Shown: positions 14,875 through 27,706, numbered from the stretch's first letter. The stretch is DNA of 64,000 nt from Triplophysa rosa (GCF_024868665.1 NC_079895.1:3870154-3934153), one strand, 5' to 3'. Program-made: numbers and translations. Notes: generated by a model from the letters alone, not told the origin.

Positions 14875-16085
14875 AATGTACGTAGAGTGCTCTGTTTTCA
14901 CAAAAAATTTGACAACAAAAAAAATTAGATACAAAATTAATACAAAATGAATGTATGACAATAAAACACGTACATTGTGGAAGTGTACTTAAATAGAGTC
15001 TACTTAGTGCACGTTTTCCCCTAGGATCTACAAACACAACCAAGTCACATTTGACCCTAAAATGAATATATTTTTTGGTGAATATAAAATTTTATATTTT
15101 TTGGTGACATCATAACAAATTTAATAACAACCAAGCACCCTCTATTATTGTGTTAAGGGAAAAATATTTACATTAACATATACATTATTACAGTTTTCAA
15201 TTAAAATATGTAAAAGTATTTTGTATAATAGCACAATAGTAGCATTTTTTCAACATTAAAAAAAATTGCACTACAATTTATAGCAATAACACAATTGCTG
15301 AAAATGTAATGAGAAACACTAAGAAAATAGACATGAGAAAAAAGTAAAAGTACCCAGTAAACATGATAATAAGAATTGTTGGGAGGGAGCTGAATTATTA
15401 TGTGTGAAATTTGACCTGTTTATGTGAGATTCACCAAATTTTAAAATGCCAATATCCAAGACTACATTGAAGGCTACTGCGATAATTCACAAATTACAGG
15501 GGTAAGAGAGCGAGACCCTGCAGCACATGTAATCACAGACACAGATAAAAACTGGCTTTAATTATTGCAATTAACAGACCTCCACTGACTCCATGGGTGA
15601 GTGATTAAACTACAACAACAACAGCTGCTACAAACAAACAAACAAGGAAATATTCATTGTTAGAGATTCTGCAGCACTGGACAACAGGGGTCCGTCTGAA
15701 AATGAAGTCTTGTCTCTTGAGGAACAAGTCATCACCGGATAACTGAATTAAAGCTGTGATCCACAACTCTTTTGGTTAAATAGACAAAACAAAAAAGAAT
15801 AAGATGACCTTGATAAAATTCCACCTGATCTACTTCGGGATACATCATCACATTCAACACAAACCTAGTAAGTTGCCTTCCAGGAAAGCATCCTAACTAA
15901 ACCTTACAAGCAACTAATTTAAAACACACTACCATATAAAGTATTTCTGAAGACAGTTTTGGAATAGAGCCTGTTAAATCGCTGATGCTAAATGCCATGT
16001 AACACAACTTCTGGACATGATGACACAGCAAATCAGCTTTCAGATAAATTCAGGATGAGTCGGGACGTTGCAGAACATGTTGTAC
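14875..16085. other. No gene seen
   Basis: AT-rich, unique, no long frames and no clear repeat structure. Confidence 0.55.
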
Positions 16086-18350
16086 ACTGTAAAAAAAATC
16101 TGTACATTGACAGTGAAATGACTGTATATTTTAACGGACATTTTCCGTACAACACGTGTTACGGGTGTTTTTCCGTTTATATACATTTTCGAATTGCATT
16201 ATGGTACTGTGATCGCGCTTCCGACAACTTTTGATGGTCATGGACGTATAAGCATAGCCGTAACACAACATTTTACCCAAGTTTTTCCACTGGTAAGTAG
16301 CCTACTCTTAATAAAATATTAACACGACAATTCAATTAAACGACTGCTTTATTACCATTATTACTGAACCGTCCATGTAAAGTACAACAGTGAATTTCGT
16401 TGGATATTGTTAACAAGAACCGATGTTTTATCAAGTACAAACTGAACTATGAGTGATTATTTGTAATACTTATTGGTTTTTACTTGTTTTTGCCTTCTCC
16501 TCATCAGTGAATATGCTATCTGTTAATTTACAGTTTATTTGTCAGTATTTTTAACCTGCTTGGTGCGCGGGAAGTAACGTCCCATCCCCCGCTGCACTGT
16601 GTGACAGACACGGTGAACTTCATCTCCGCTCTGTGTGTAAACGGTATGTTTTTAATGGAAATATAAACTTACTGTTTTCTTTGTACTGTACAATTAAAAA
16701 GGGTTAGCATTCAAAGGTAAGTTAGTGATATTGTATAGTTTGGTTGACAGTTATCGTGGTGTATTTCAAATGAATTTACAATGAACGCTATTTTAAACTT
16801 AGCATCTGGCCGTCTGTGTTTCTGTTTGCATATTAATAACTTATTTTATATTATATATAACGTTATATGCATCTATACAGTAGACACTGTGTAACGCTAT
16901 ATGGGGAATAAGCGATAACCCACTGTTTTAGCCACAAATGACTAAACAGCCTTAGTAAGACATATAAACTGGCGACATATAAAATCACAGCATCCTTTCA
17001 TAACATCTTACTTGCTAAGCGGACTGCAAATACGCAAGTTATTTACCACGTAATTTACTTTTGTTTCACAAGTCCTTCAGTCGAAATGGCGCGTTCGTCT
17101 AACAGAAAAATATCCAAAATTATCCAGAGCAACGGCTAATTAAGCTCCAGCGTGTTAAAATGCACTATACAATGTATTTTGTTGGTGTTTTCACCTTTTA
17201 GTTCAGATTCGTCTCACACATGCAGTCGCGCGTGGCATGGCATGGCCATCGCGCTCTTTCTGCCTCACTCCTGAATCTAAACGACATATTCCTAAACTAA
17301 CTGAACGTAACGTTAAGAATAACACTGTAACCTTCACATTTTACTACTTATGATGATGCGCTGTTTTGAGCCACAAATCAAAAACGATCGAATTAACATC
17401 TGACTAAGGACTAATGTTATGAATTGTTCTTAATAGCAATTGCTCGCATCAAATTGCTTAAGGTTCAGTTTAGTTATAACGCATGGTATTTGTTTAGCAT
17501 GGCATGTCCTTAGTAAGAAATCCAATCATGTTAGGTTAACATCTTATTTGCTAAGCTGATTGCAAATACGTATTTACCATCTACTTTTGTTTCACAAGTC
17601 CGGTAAAAAGGTCGCTATCGTCGATATAAGGCAAATGAAGCGGCAGGTAACAAGCCTTGATTATTGTTTAAATGCACAATATGTTGTAGTTTGTTAGTGT
17701 GTTGTTCACCTTTTAACATTAGTTCAGGTTCGTCTCACACGATCACACCAAGTGCAGCAGCTATGATACCCGTTGTACTGTTGCCTTGCTCCTGAAACAA
17801 GAACCCTAAAGTTAATGACATACTCCAACAATCCAAACGTAACGTTTAGAATAACATTGTAAGAGATGAAATTAACTCTAAGGTTACAGTTCACTACATG
17901 TCAGGATGACTGACTATATGGTTAATGTTATGAATTGTTCACGTTAAAAATGGCAAACGCTTATACCACAACATGACTATGACTTTATAAAGTAGTATAA
18001 AAACATAGTATTTTAATAATTATTGACATAATTTTAGAGAAATTACCTACAATCCTGACTCGCAAAAGTTCGTTGCTCCAGTCAGTAAGATTTTAAACGT
18101 AAATGCACCCCGCGCAATCCCATAATGCCGTATCACAATTTATTACTGTAAAAATGCAGGAGCTACAGTGACAACACCTATAACCTGTATATTGATTTAC
18201 AGGAGACATGGAAATATACAGTTAATAACTGTAATACTTTGTGTTACCCATAATGCATTGCGAACTACAGTAAAAACTTGTAAAATATTAAAACAGTAAA
18301 TTTATGTAGAATTTTGTTGTAGAAACTACAGCAATTTGTTACAGTGTGTT
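16086..18350. mobile_element. TIR element, about 2.26 kb, non-coding, with diverged internal duplication
   Basis: The left end ACACTGTAAAAAAAATCTG pairs with the complement of the right end (CAATTTGTTACAGTGT). Subterminal blocks containing TACAGTAAAAA-like motifs occur on both sides. No transposase ORF is recognisable. Inside, a roughly 450-500 bp unit (about 16,951-17,430) recurs diverged at about 17,512-17,940; for example CATCTTA(C/T)TTGCTAAGC and TTTTGTTTCACAAGTCC occur in both. Class is uncertain. Confidence 0.55.
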
Positions 18351-18535
18351 CACTGTTCTGTAATGTTTACATTCAGAAGATTTTCTGTTGTCTGTGATTT
18401 TGGGGGGGGTTACCATAGTGGCGAAGAGTAAAGGTTATACTTAGGTTGGGGACGAGCACAGTTGTTCGTCTTTACTCAGTGAGTAAATGCTCTGCAAATA
18501 CGATAAACCCTCTTGTACTCCTTGTTAGCGCCATA
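18346..18535 (+). repeat. 190-bp direct repeat, copy 1
   Basis: Runs from GTGTTCACTGTTCTGTAATG to TTGTTAGCGCCATA. It is nearly identical to 19642-19833, differing by one substitution and the length of a G run. It lies directly after the right end of the TIR element ending near 18,350. The repeat could be read as TG...CA termini of an LTR, but no primer-binding site or clean target duplication was found. Confidence 0.85.
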
Positions 18536-18754
18536 CCTTACATGTGGTAAAAATATGTTCATTTTTTTAAAGGTATCACACTGAAGCGCTCACATTTATA
18601 TGTGGAAAGTTTTGTTTGTTTTTCGATATTAAGCCTTTTTCTGAGACAGTCCAAATACGAAACGGAGGCGCGTGAGGTCTGAAGCGGACGGGTCCAGAGA
18701 GAGCCGGCCGGGTCTGAGCATTGAAAGATCCCGCTTTCAGCGTCAGCCTTCGCT
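18536..18754. other. Segment upstream of the 5S pseudogene
   Basis: The last 100 bases are GC-rich (GGAGGCGCGTGAGG, GAGAGCCGGCCGGG), unlike the neighbouring DNA, and could be residual 5S spacer. Confidence 0.35.
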
Positions 18755-18933
18755 TACGGCCATACCACGCTGAGCGCGCCCGATCTCGTCCGATCTCGGA
18801 AGCTAAGCAGTGTTATAAAAAAATTAAAAAAAAGCACGCCCGATCTCGTCCGATCTCGGAAGCTAAGCAGGGTCGGGCCTGGTTAATACTTGGATGGGAG
18901 ACCGCCTGGGAATACCAGGTGCTGTAAGCTTTT
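18755..18933 (+). pseudogene. 5S rRNA pseudogene with internal partial duplication
   Basis: The first 59 bases (GCTTACGGCCATACCACG... to GGAAGCTAAGCAG) match the 5' half of vertebrate 5S rRNA. An AT-rich 27-base filler follows (18814-18840). The segment CGCCCGATCTCG...AAGCTAAGCAG is then repeated and runs on through GGTCGGGCCTGG, the box C region GGATGGGAGACCGCC and AATACCAGGTGCTGTAAGC, ending in TTTT. Box A and box C sequences survive, but the RNA would carry a 60-base insertion, so it cannot fold as normal 5S rRNA. Confidence 0.88.
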
Positions 18934-19641
18934 GGTCTGGGCTTTCCTTCCATTTTCAACGGATGCCTCGTACTCTTTTGATCGGGGGTCAAGCTATCCG
19001 TCCGGCGCGTGGCCATTCTCTGCTCTATGTGTGCCAAAAGGGCAGCTCAGCCTGGTCCTTCCTCAGTGCTCCACCGGGGTGCGGCCGGGGGCTCTATTTC
19101 TTTCAGGAATAAACGAAGCAGGTGACTTTGCCATGTTACAAAGAAAGTGTGTGCCGGTCTCTCATTCGAGTGTAGAACAGTTAGTTGCTTAGTTTGCCCT
19201 TTACGCTTGGTCTACTGCATGCCAGTTTGAAGGAGCAGCTAGCAAGGCAGCGCAAACTAGGCCGAAGAGGCCGTTGATGATTTCAAGAAGGGGTTTGCTG
19301 TTAATTAAGGCCAATGCCATGCCGCACACGTGCTATCACTCAAAAAAATGATTTTTAATCGTTGTTTGTTTTACTTAATCAATATAGTTTGATAGAACAC
19401 ATTTGTATTGGTTTCTTGTTTAAGTACAATTTCAATGTGAAATAGTGACATAAATAGGCAACTCTTTGACATAACTTAGTCCATTTGTGTTGGGACAACA
19501 TGAATCATTTTCATTGACTAACTGAAACTACACAGCGGATTGAGTTCCCAGCATGCTTTGCTCTCATGACTGGATTTAGATTTTAAAATGGTTAAAGTGC
19601 TATTGTATTTGTGGTTTTTTTGCAGATAAGGAGACTTGTTA
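18934..19641. other. Unique segment between 5S pseudogene and repeat copy 2
   Basis: The first about 250 bases are GC-richer than the surroundings and might be 5S spacer. From about 19,345 on, the sequence resembles an AT-rich fish repeat (GTTGGGACAACATG near 19,490). Short ORFs here show no domain. Confidence 0.35.
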
Positions 19642-19833
19642 GTGTTCACTGTTCTGTAATGTTTACATTCAGAAGATTTTCTGTTGTCTGTGATTTTGGG
19701 GGGGGGGTTACCATAGTGGCGAAGAGTAAAGGTTATACTTAGGTTGGGGACGAGCACAGTTGTTCATCTTTACTCAGTGAGTAAATGCTCTGCAAATACG
19801 ATAAACCCTCTTGTACTCCTTGTTAGCGCCATA
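19642..19833 (+). repeat. 190-bp direct repeat, copy 2
   Basis: Second copy of the segment at 18346-18535, same orientation, offset 1,296 bp, with two extra G in the homopolymer and one substitution. Together the copies bracket 1.1 kb that holds the 5S rRNA pseudogene. Near identity points to recent duplication. Confidence 0.85.
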
Positions 19834-20789
19834 ACAACAGTGTTGCTTCTGCAGAGCAGGATGCACTTAAACCCATTCGCTCTCTTTCAGGATCTCTCAA
19901 CACCATTATCCCTTCAAAAATAACACGATACGGGGCTTTGAACCACAAGATAAAATGCAAAGTGTGTTTATCAGATAAAAGGCAGAAAGCAACAACCTGA
20001 TGGATAAAACGGAAAGATGTATAATTGATGCGGATGCTATTTTTAACAGACGAGGTATAAAGAACATCTAGAATGGGAGAGATTTTGATTAAATGTGGCA
20101 GATATGAAAAGTTCCAAGACACAAGAGCTTGTTGAAAGGTGTGCTAAGCTCACCCCAGACTCGTGGGAATTTGTTACTAGGTGCATAATTCATATGAATT
20201 TATACAATCTGAATTGTACAAAATGTACAATTATTTGGAGAAAATGCAAAAAGGACATGCCAAAATTAGCCTCTCTTTCTTTCACTTTCCCCATTTACCT
20301 CTGTGGATTTGAGGGATTTGAGGCTTAGTAAACTAGGGAATCTGACTTTGCTTTAATTCATCCTCTGGCCTTTTTATTCTCATTAGATACAAGCATGTCT
20401 AGACAAACAACGCAGCAAAGCAAAGAGATAGCAGTGAAGCCCCCACCACCACCACTTCTTGGAAATGAAAATTGGTGAATCGAATCAGGTCCTGTCCTCT
20501 TCCAACCCGAGAGTAATTACACATTCTGACACACACAATAATATCCATCCCAAAGAAGCGGGCCGGCTTTGGCTTTCTGAGAGAGAGATTTAGCTGCAGC
20601 CCAAAGATCTTCAGAAGCTATTAAAAATCTTCAAAAGTACCTTCAATACAGCAAAAAACGATGACATACATAGACAAGAAATGGAATATTGGAAAGTAGA
20701 CTGATTAAAGATCAAGAGTAATGGCAGTATAATTTAAAACAAAAACAGCTAGGCAAAAGATAAGGAACTATCTCCAAAAAAATTCAGTT
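19834..20789. other. No gene seen
   Basis: Unique sequence. 20,330-20,640 is repeat-poor and could be regulatory, but nothing specific is visible. Confidence 0.45.
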
Positions 20790-21236
20790 TTTCTAAATTT
20801 ACTGTTTCTAGGTTTTGTTTCATTCTCTGAACAATATTTCTCCCAAATTTCAAATCAAAATATTGTTTCTATTTGCATTTCTTTGCAAAAAATGAAAGCT
20901 GGAGAAACAGGTCAAAATAACAGAAAAGATGCTCTGTATTTTTCAGACCTCAAATAAAGAAGCAATACAACAGTTATATTTGTACAAGTTAAGAAAAGTT
21001 CAAAATTATTTTTTATGTGATAACCTTGATTTTTATCACAGTTTTCATGCGTCTTGTCATGCTGTCAGTCTTTCACATTGCTGTTGGATGACTTTGTCAC
21101 TCCTGAGGTTTGATTTTGTTGAAATACAACAGACACTGGACTGGAATGACCACAATACATCTAAACAATGATGTATGCTGAATAAAATGAAAATTTGGAA
21201 TGGTCTCTTAATTTTTTCCGTTGCTATACAGTATAT
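20790..21236 (-). repeat. Interspersed repeat, inverted partner of 8883-9325
   Basis: Minus-strand copy: CAGAAAAGATGCTCTGTATT, CTTGTCATGCTGTCAGTC and GTCACTCCTGAGGTTTGA appear as complements of the first copy. It ends CCGTTGCTATAC. Short ORFs inside are chance. Confidence 0.7.
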
Positions 21237-23281
21237 GTTGAAGCCCAGTATTACCAAAAGAAAGTTTCATATGAGGGACAAAGGTGTAAATTAGGCCTGC
21301 GGAAGATACAGTAGAGGATATTTGTCATGTGGATATTGACAAAATGCTGAGAATGGTCTGAATAATCCCATATCAGTGTGATACGCATGACCAGACTTCC
21401 AAATTGCCTTTTAAGATGAACAATTGAAAATGCATCCAGGAATACTGATGATGATTAATGCTCGTGCCGTGTGAAAATCTGCCGAGTATTAAACAATGAC
21501 AGATAATGGGAGGAGGTGTTGGGGATATTGTCATCGCTGTGATATTCATGTACTTGATATCCGTTGTTTAGATTGTTTTACATGTTTAACTTCAAACCTC
21601 TCATTCTCCCTCCGCAGGTCTCTTCCCATATTGTGCTCTTGGGTCCAAAGCTCCAATAACCTTTTTTCAGTGGATGCAGAGAGATCAGTCACAAGACATT
21701 TAATGCCCAATTTGAATTCAAAACTAGCATGCTGACGCCCATGGCGGATGATGGTTTAAAAGAACCCAGAATTTCATATTTGAGCCAACCACGGACTAAA
21801 ACAAGAGTGCAAGAGTTAAGTCTCTAATGTAGCCCTCTTTGCATTGAAAAAACGTGGGCGCACATCAATAGGGCTTTAGAATAAAATATTTACTGAACAA
21901 CATACTTTATAGATTTTGGGAAAGCTTATTAAAACGTTTAAATAAACATCTTTATTCCCCTTGGAAAGTTCAAGTTTTACTTGAAGAAATTTAATTCTAA
22001 AAACAAAAAGCCATCAGGTGTCAGAAACACAAACACAGAAAAACAAAAACCAGAAGATAATCACATCGGGCATAACATTATCTCGGTATGATATAACACT
22101 AGGTGCATTACATAACATTAGGTGCTAATAGAAAAAGTTAAAAAAGTGCAGGGAACAACCAAAAACAGAAGGTATTTGGTGTTGTCATTGACACGACTCT
22201 ATGTGTGTAGCTGTCACAGGAGAATTACCTCTGCCTCCCACGTCTGGCAGCGTAGGCGACCAAGAGTCACGCTCAAGGATGCTTGTGGCATTTCATTCCT
22301 CTCCACTCTACACTTTTCTGGTGCTAGTCTCTTATTGAGACAAACCAAAATACCCCGGCAGAGATCACAATCACAGCGCTGCTGCACACAGGAATACTAA
22401 TGCACTGATGAGAACAGCCACATATCACAGCGCTGTTGTGATCCAAAACATAAACAAATCATGTATGTTGTGCTCGGCATTAAACAATGCAATGACATGC
22501 ACAATAATGCGTCTTTTTGTATTAACTACCACTTTTCAGTTCATAGTAATCAAGTTCTCCATTCAGAACATTCAGCACTATCTCTAGTGTGTAAGCACTC
22601 AGCATCCATCATAAACCTACTGAGAGGCATCTGTCGCCTCAGTCTGTCCTTCGGCGAGGTGAGGACAAAGCAGGACGTCTGGCTATGTGTGTACAAAGGC
22701 CAAACTGCGTGGACACTAGCATGCCAGCACCTCCAAGCGGCTCAGCCTCCATCCCATTCAGCGCCTAATTATGCCTTCAAGATGAGCAGATACTGCAGGC
22801 AAGTCATTAACTTTCAACGACACGGCCAGCTACATGTCTTATACGTCACCGGGCACTGGCTGACATTGGAGCAGATGTTAATCTATGTATGCTTAGAAAG
22901 TAAGGTTGGAGCGTTGCTATCCGTTCTCTGAAGCCTGAAGCTTTCGGTGAAGGGAAGAGCAAATGTAAGAAATTATTGAAATGATTTGAGATCATGTACA
23001 TTGGCATTTGGTGACTGCATTCCCAGAATTTGCATTATTCAATTAGAGATTAAACGCAAAAAGTATGTTGCAGATCCTGTAACTGTTCATTATTTAAGAT
23101 ACCTACATACCAGTGAAACTTTTTCAAGTGAAAACACGGTTTGTTTGTTGCTGCCTATGTAGAGCATCATTGGTCATAGTGTTTACCTGCACGCTTGTAC
23201 CTACATCTGCATTTCCCAAATATACATTTACCTTACATATACATAAGATAATACAAGTTTCTTCCAATCGCCAAATGCCAT
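21237..23281. other. No gene seen
   Basis: Includes an open frame of 156 codons (22461-22931) with no recognisable domain and no supporting splice pattern. GC is slightly raised at 22.2-22.9 kb. Confidence 0.5.
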
Positions 23282-23516
23282 TAAAGGGACAGTTCACCCA
23301 AAAATGAAGATTTGTGGTAACCGAACAACAGCAGTGCCCATTTACTTCTATTGTACGGACACAAAACCGATGCAAGTCAATGGGTGCCACCGTTGTTCGG
23401 TTACCAACATTCTTCAAAATATCTTCTCATGTGTTCTGCAGTAGAAAGTGGGTCATACTGTACAGGTTTGAAATGACTAGAGGGTCAGTAAATGATAGGT
23501 GAACTCTCTGTTTAAC
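23282..23516. mobile_element. MITE family B, copy
   Basis: Opens TTAAAGGGACAGTTCACCC. The two halves are mirrored around CATTTACTTCTATTGTACGG (GGTAACCGAACAACAG versus GTTGTTCGGTTACC). It ends near ACTCTCTGTTTAA. Confidence 0.65.
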
Positions 23517-23734
23517 AGTTTAAGTAGAACACAACGGGCGCCAAGAATTTTTGCCCATTTCTCCCCAGTTTTGCTCTACAAGACATTTACCACATTCAGG
23601 CAGTCTATTCAAAGTGTTCATGTCTGCATCTATTTTATATTATACCACCAGGTTTTTAGAACGAGACGACTGATAATAGATATTTTGTTGTGCATGTTAA
23701 AAAGTTTTAGTGAAGATGATACCTAGAAGGCAGC

Positions 23735-23855
23735 AGGGCTGGGTTTCCCGAAACCTTTGTATCACTACGTCGTTCTTAAGAATATATTGCTACCACTCTT
23801 AAGGTATAACTTAAGAACGACGTAGCGTTAAGAAGGTTTCGGGAAACCCACCCCA
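23735..23855. repeat. Foldback repeat, long arms
   Basis: GGGCTGGGTTTCCCGAAACC is mirrored by GGTTTCGGGAAACCCACCCC. Inner arms ACGTCGTTCTTAAG and CTTAAGAACGACGTAGCG are also complements. The 121-bp unit can form nearly a full hairpin. Non-coding. Confidence 0.7.
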
Positions 23856-24180
23856 GATTATTTTGGCAGCAGACAGCAAGGCCGCTCTTAACCGAACCCG
23901 TTTTTACCTTTCTATACACTCAACATTTTAAAGCCATAATAAAACGATAATGTGACGATGTGCCAGTGGTGCCATAATGGACCGATGATGTCTCCGGCAT
24001 CCCAATTTATTTTGAATTGAAAATTTTGGGTGAAACCAGACGTGAGGAAAAGACAAATGAAGAAATGGCCACACGATAGTTAAGATGTACTCTTTGCCTA
24101 AATTAAGTAACCTACGTTAATTTCATATCTTTTAAGGAATTGTTCTGTTCAGGTGTTGACATCTGGTTACACACTACACT

Positions 24181-24420
24181 TTTAAAATAAAGGTGCTTAA
24201 AATGTTCTTCACAGCGATGCCATAGAATAACCATATTTGGTTCCACAAAGAACCATGCAGTCAAAGGTTTTTTGGAGAACCATCTCTTTCTTACCTTTTC
24301 ATAATCTGAACAACCTTTTTTTGCCACAAAGAACCTCATGAAACAGAAAGGTTCTTTGGATGTCAAAGGTTCTTTGTGGAACCATTTAGACAAAAAAGGT
24401 TTATCTATGGCATCGTATAC
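24181..24420. repeat. Inverted-repeat element with GGTTCTTTGTGGAACC core
   Basis: The left part (GATGCCATAGAATAACC, TTGGTTCCACAAAGAACC) is mirrored on the right (GGTTCTTTGTGGAACCATTT, TTATCTATGGCATCG). MITE-like and non-coding. Confidence 0.6.
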
Positions 24421-25538
24421 GCCATATGCAGCATGCACATGTTCGCAACATGCCAAACCATGTTAAGCATCAAAAGTCAAGAGTCTATGAATGGATCATT
24501 TCAGTCAGTGTTGGTTTCTAGCCCTGCAGGAAGAAGGTGTTTGAGTCATGAGGTGACTCGCTGCACATCACTCACCTATTTCTACGAGCCATGACAGGCA
24601 TCGTCATGTGTTGTGATGGATTGTCCAGGTCACCTCAGTAATTTAGAGCAGGGATCTCCGATGGGACGCAGCAGCGGGATGAGCAAGTTCTTCCTGTTGA
24701 CAGGACATGATTTCTGCATTGTCTCTTATGGAACGGTGAAAAGGTCAGGTGAAAGTCGCCATCTGCTACAGTAAAAAAAAACATTTTCTTTTTTGTGGGG
24801 GACAGCTGTCTTTCAAATCAGTGTTTGATCCTGCAGAATTTTGACAATATTCATTATTTCCCTTGATACAGAGTCATTTTGATGAATAAAAGCTTCAAAT
24901 AGTTATTTTAAGTGCTTGTCATATATTCACATCACCGTGGTCAATTACAGCGCAAAAAGTTAATAATTACAGCCATTTTGTTTTTACTGTTGTTCATTGC
25001 AAGGATAGAAGCATCTGCCAAAAGGCATAAATCAATTAATCTAATAAAGGAATTCTCTTCTCTCTCTGACATAAAAAGAACATGAACTGACAAAACAATT
25101 CACATCAAACCTTTTTTATCTACTGAGTAATACACAATATTCTCTTCTGCAGTCAATACAAATACAATTCAACACAATACACAGTAATTGATACCAGTCT
25201 ACAGGCTGCAGATTTCTCTTGCAGACAGACATACAAAGGTGTCTGTGTTTGTATCTCAGACAGCAGGCGAATTCACACTGTTCCAATAAACGCTAACAAA
25301 CACCGACATTCTAAGTTGGTTATTGGATTTTGAACGCTGCGATCATACCTGGCATGTTCACACTGCGCCAGCAAATTGTGGGAAACAAGAATATTAAACA
25401 TTCTGAATGTCATTAATGTTTTAAACACTGTTACCTCATATATTCAATTTGACAGAAATAAGCTAATTAAATTAATTTTGTATTCCTTACCAAAAAATGT
25501 ATTGCTTTTTGCCCAATTACCATCCGTGTGTGTTATTT
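24421..25538. other. No gene seen
   Basis: Unique AT-rich DNA with no supported feature. Confidence 0.5.
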
Positions 25539-26107
25539 TTAAAGCGGTCATATGGCGCGAATACATGTTTTTCTGTGCCTTTGGGGTGTTATAAGTTGCC
25601 CATGCATGTATTAGACACGGAAAATTGCAAAAATAAAAGTGTCGGAACAAAAGATGCGTTCAATCTAAAAGCGAATGCTCACCCAGACCTGCCTGAAACG
25701 CCTCGTGTAACCACACCCCCACAAATCTACGTCAGTTCGTGGTATGATTTGACTAAGACCGCCCAAATGTAAACGCAAGTAAGGTGGGCGTACCTGTCAG
25801 TACAATTGAAGAGGAACCTGATGTTCCAAATATGGTAAGAGGCGTTACATTTCCGTCACACGCTTGCAGTATTCGACCAATCACTACACACTGATTAACT
25901 CGCCAATCATAGCACACCTCGCTTTTCAGAGCGATGAGCTTTGTTAAAAATCTGTGCGTTTCAGAGAGGCGGGGCAAAGAGGAGATACAAACATGCACGG
26001 AATGTGGAAAATACAGCGTTTTTGAACCTTAAATCGTGTAGACACATTGCATTACATCTAAAACAAACGATAATATTCGTTTTAGCCGTGTCATATCACC
26101 CCTTTAA
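25539..26107. mobile_element. TTAA-flanked TIR element
   Basis: The left end TTAAAGCGGTCATATGGCGC and right end GTGTCATATCACCCCTTTAA are imperfect inverted repeats with TTAA at both edges. Body is 569 bp with no recognisable ORF. TTAA target choice suggests piggyBac-like mobilisation. Confidence 0.65.
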
Positions 26108-27177
26108 GATTCATATTCTTGATCTGGATTGCCGCACCTTTACGTGTGTGTTCCACCAAAGATAATATCATTTCCTCCTGAAAGCTCAAGAGTTAATTCA
26201 CATTGTGTCACTCAACAAAAATGAGCGTTCCTTTGGAGTACATAGATTGACTGATTATCTAATGCAGGCCATTCAATGACCCTTCAAGTTTTCAAGTTGG
26301 TCTTGAGGAAAGCCCTGGCCATGCACGTTAAAACCGAAAGAAAGGAATAAAGGCATGAAGCAGTCAAGAGCGAGGGAGAAATAATATAATTTCTACGCAA
26401 TCTGGTTCCATTTCATTGATATGCTGTCATGAGGGTTATTAAATAACAAAATCCCGCCTACCGAAGAGAAAAAAAACTATCAAATAATAATGCAATTCAA
26501 TCTTCTCACTACGGCACAGAACAAAGAAATTACATCCTGAAGGACTGATTAGAAAGCATATTAAATAACAATGTAGAAAGCAAAAACTAGACAAACACAG
26601 TAAAACGGAACAAAAACGAGAAAAATGGGCTCCGGAGTCATGCCTATTGGACTTCCCAAAGGGCTTTATAAAGATGATTGTTTTTGAGCGATAAGAGCGA
26701 GATGAAATCCGAAAAAACAGTTTGAAGTCATTTTGACAATCCTAATGCAAATGCTTGAAAGACTTGCGGGGTAAACTTTTTATTTGAATGACATACAGGT
26801 AGTAAAATGACATCAAATACTGTATGAAGCAAAAATATCTACTCTGAGATGCGAGTCCTTTTATCACAAGGGCAGAAATCTAAAATTAGTCTTTGCTGCA
26901 GATGCATTATTCAGTTTTCAATAAGAATCTAACAGACCCACACACGCATCTGAAAAACCAATAAAACAAACCGATCAACAGATGGCACTCCCTGTTCTAA
27001 TGCTATAGCTGTCAGCAAACATTCATGTCTTGCACATAACCGAGTTAAAAATATGATATTTTATTTTCCTCTGATTGAAGATATTGTTTGAAATCCTTAT
27101 GAGTCTAATAAGTGTCGAAATATAAACACTGCATTTCGGCCCTAAGCAATAATTGGCCCAGAAATAAAATTTCCCAT
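26108..27177. other. No gene seen
   Basis: Unique, A-rich stretches around 26.4-26.7 kb, no ORF of note. Confidence 0.5.
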
Positions 27178-27706
27178 GTAGGGTTGGGAATCAAAAATCA
27201 ATTCCAATTCTGGTATAGGAATCGAAAAGTTAGGAATCAGATATTTGATATAAAATTAAAATTAAAATCAATTCCTGTGTGCACAGTTTCAGAAATGTGC
27301 ATGCGTTAACTTGCGATCAGCTGATATCTCAAAAAAGCCCTTATGAATATTAACCACATGTTTACTTGTAACCATAGTTTAACTGGGGTATTTGTAGTAA
27401 AGCACAGTAACCAAAAAATTTACCATAGTTTCATTATAATAACTACAGTTTAACCATGATATTTGTAGGTAAACTATAGTAGTACATTGGATAAATGTGA
27501 CAAAACATGGTTGCTACAATTAGGTAATTGTAACAGCGCTCATAAATATGTATATTTATATATTTTGCAAACCGGTCAATAATGGTAAATATCTAAATGT
27601 TTTACTTCAGTTTTTAAAACTTTCGAATCAAAACTGGGAATCAATGAGAATCGGATTCAATAAGCAGAATCGGAACCGGAATTGATCAAATTCAAACATA
27701 ACCTAA
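27178..27706. repeat. Degenerate TIR repeat (GGGTTGGGAATC type), possibly nested
   Basis: The left GTAGGGTTGGGAATCAAAAATC and right GAATCGGAACCGGAATTGAT suggest an old hAT-like element. A different repeat with ACCATAGTTTAACTGGGG and TTTAACCATGATATTTGTAGG lies inside at about 27,370-27,480; its motifs recur near 8,785-8,880. Confidence 0.4.

Noticed and set aside
18721..19192. Plus-strand frames over the 5S region as proteins
   Set aside because: They translate the 5S rRNA sequence and its flank.
18346..19833. A confirmed LTR retrotransposon
   Set aside because: LTR-like repeats are present, but no primer-binding site, polypurine tract, coding region or clean target duplication could be seen; kept only as a hypothesis.
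22461..22931. 156-codon open frame
   Set aside because: No recognisable motif, no splice context and no supporting neighbours; likely chance.
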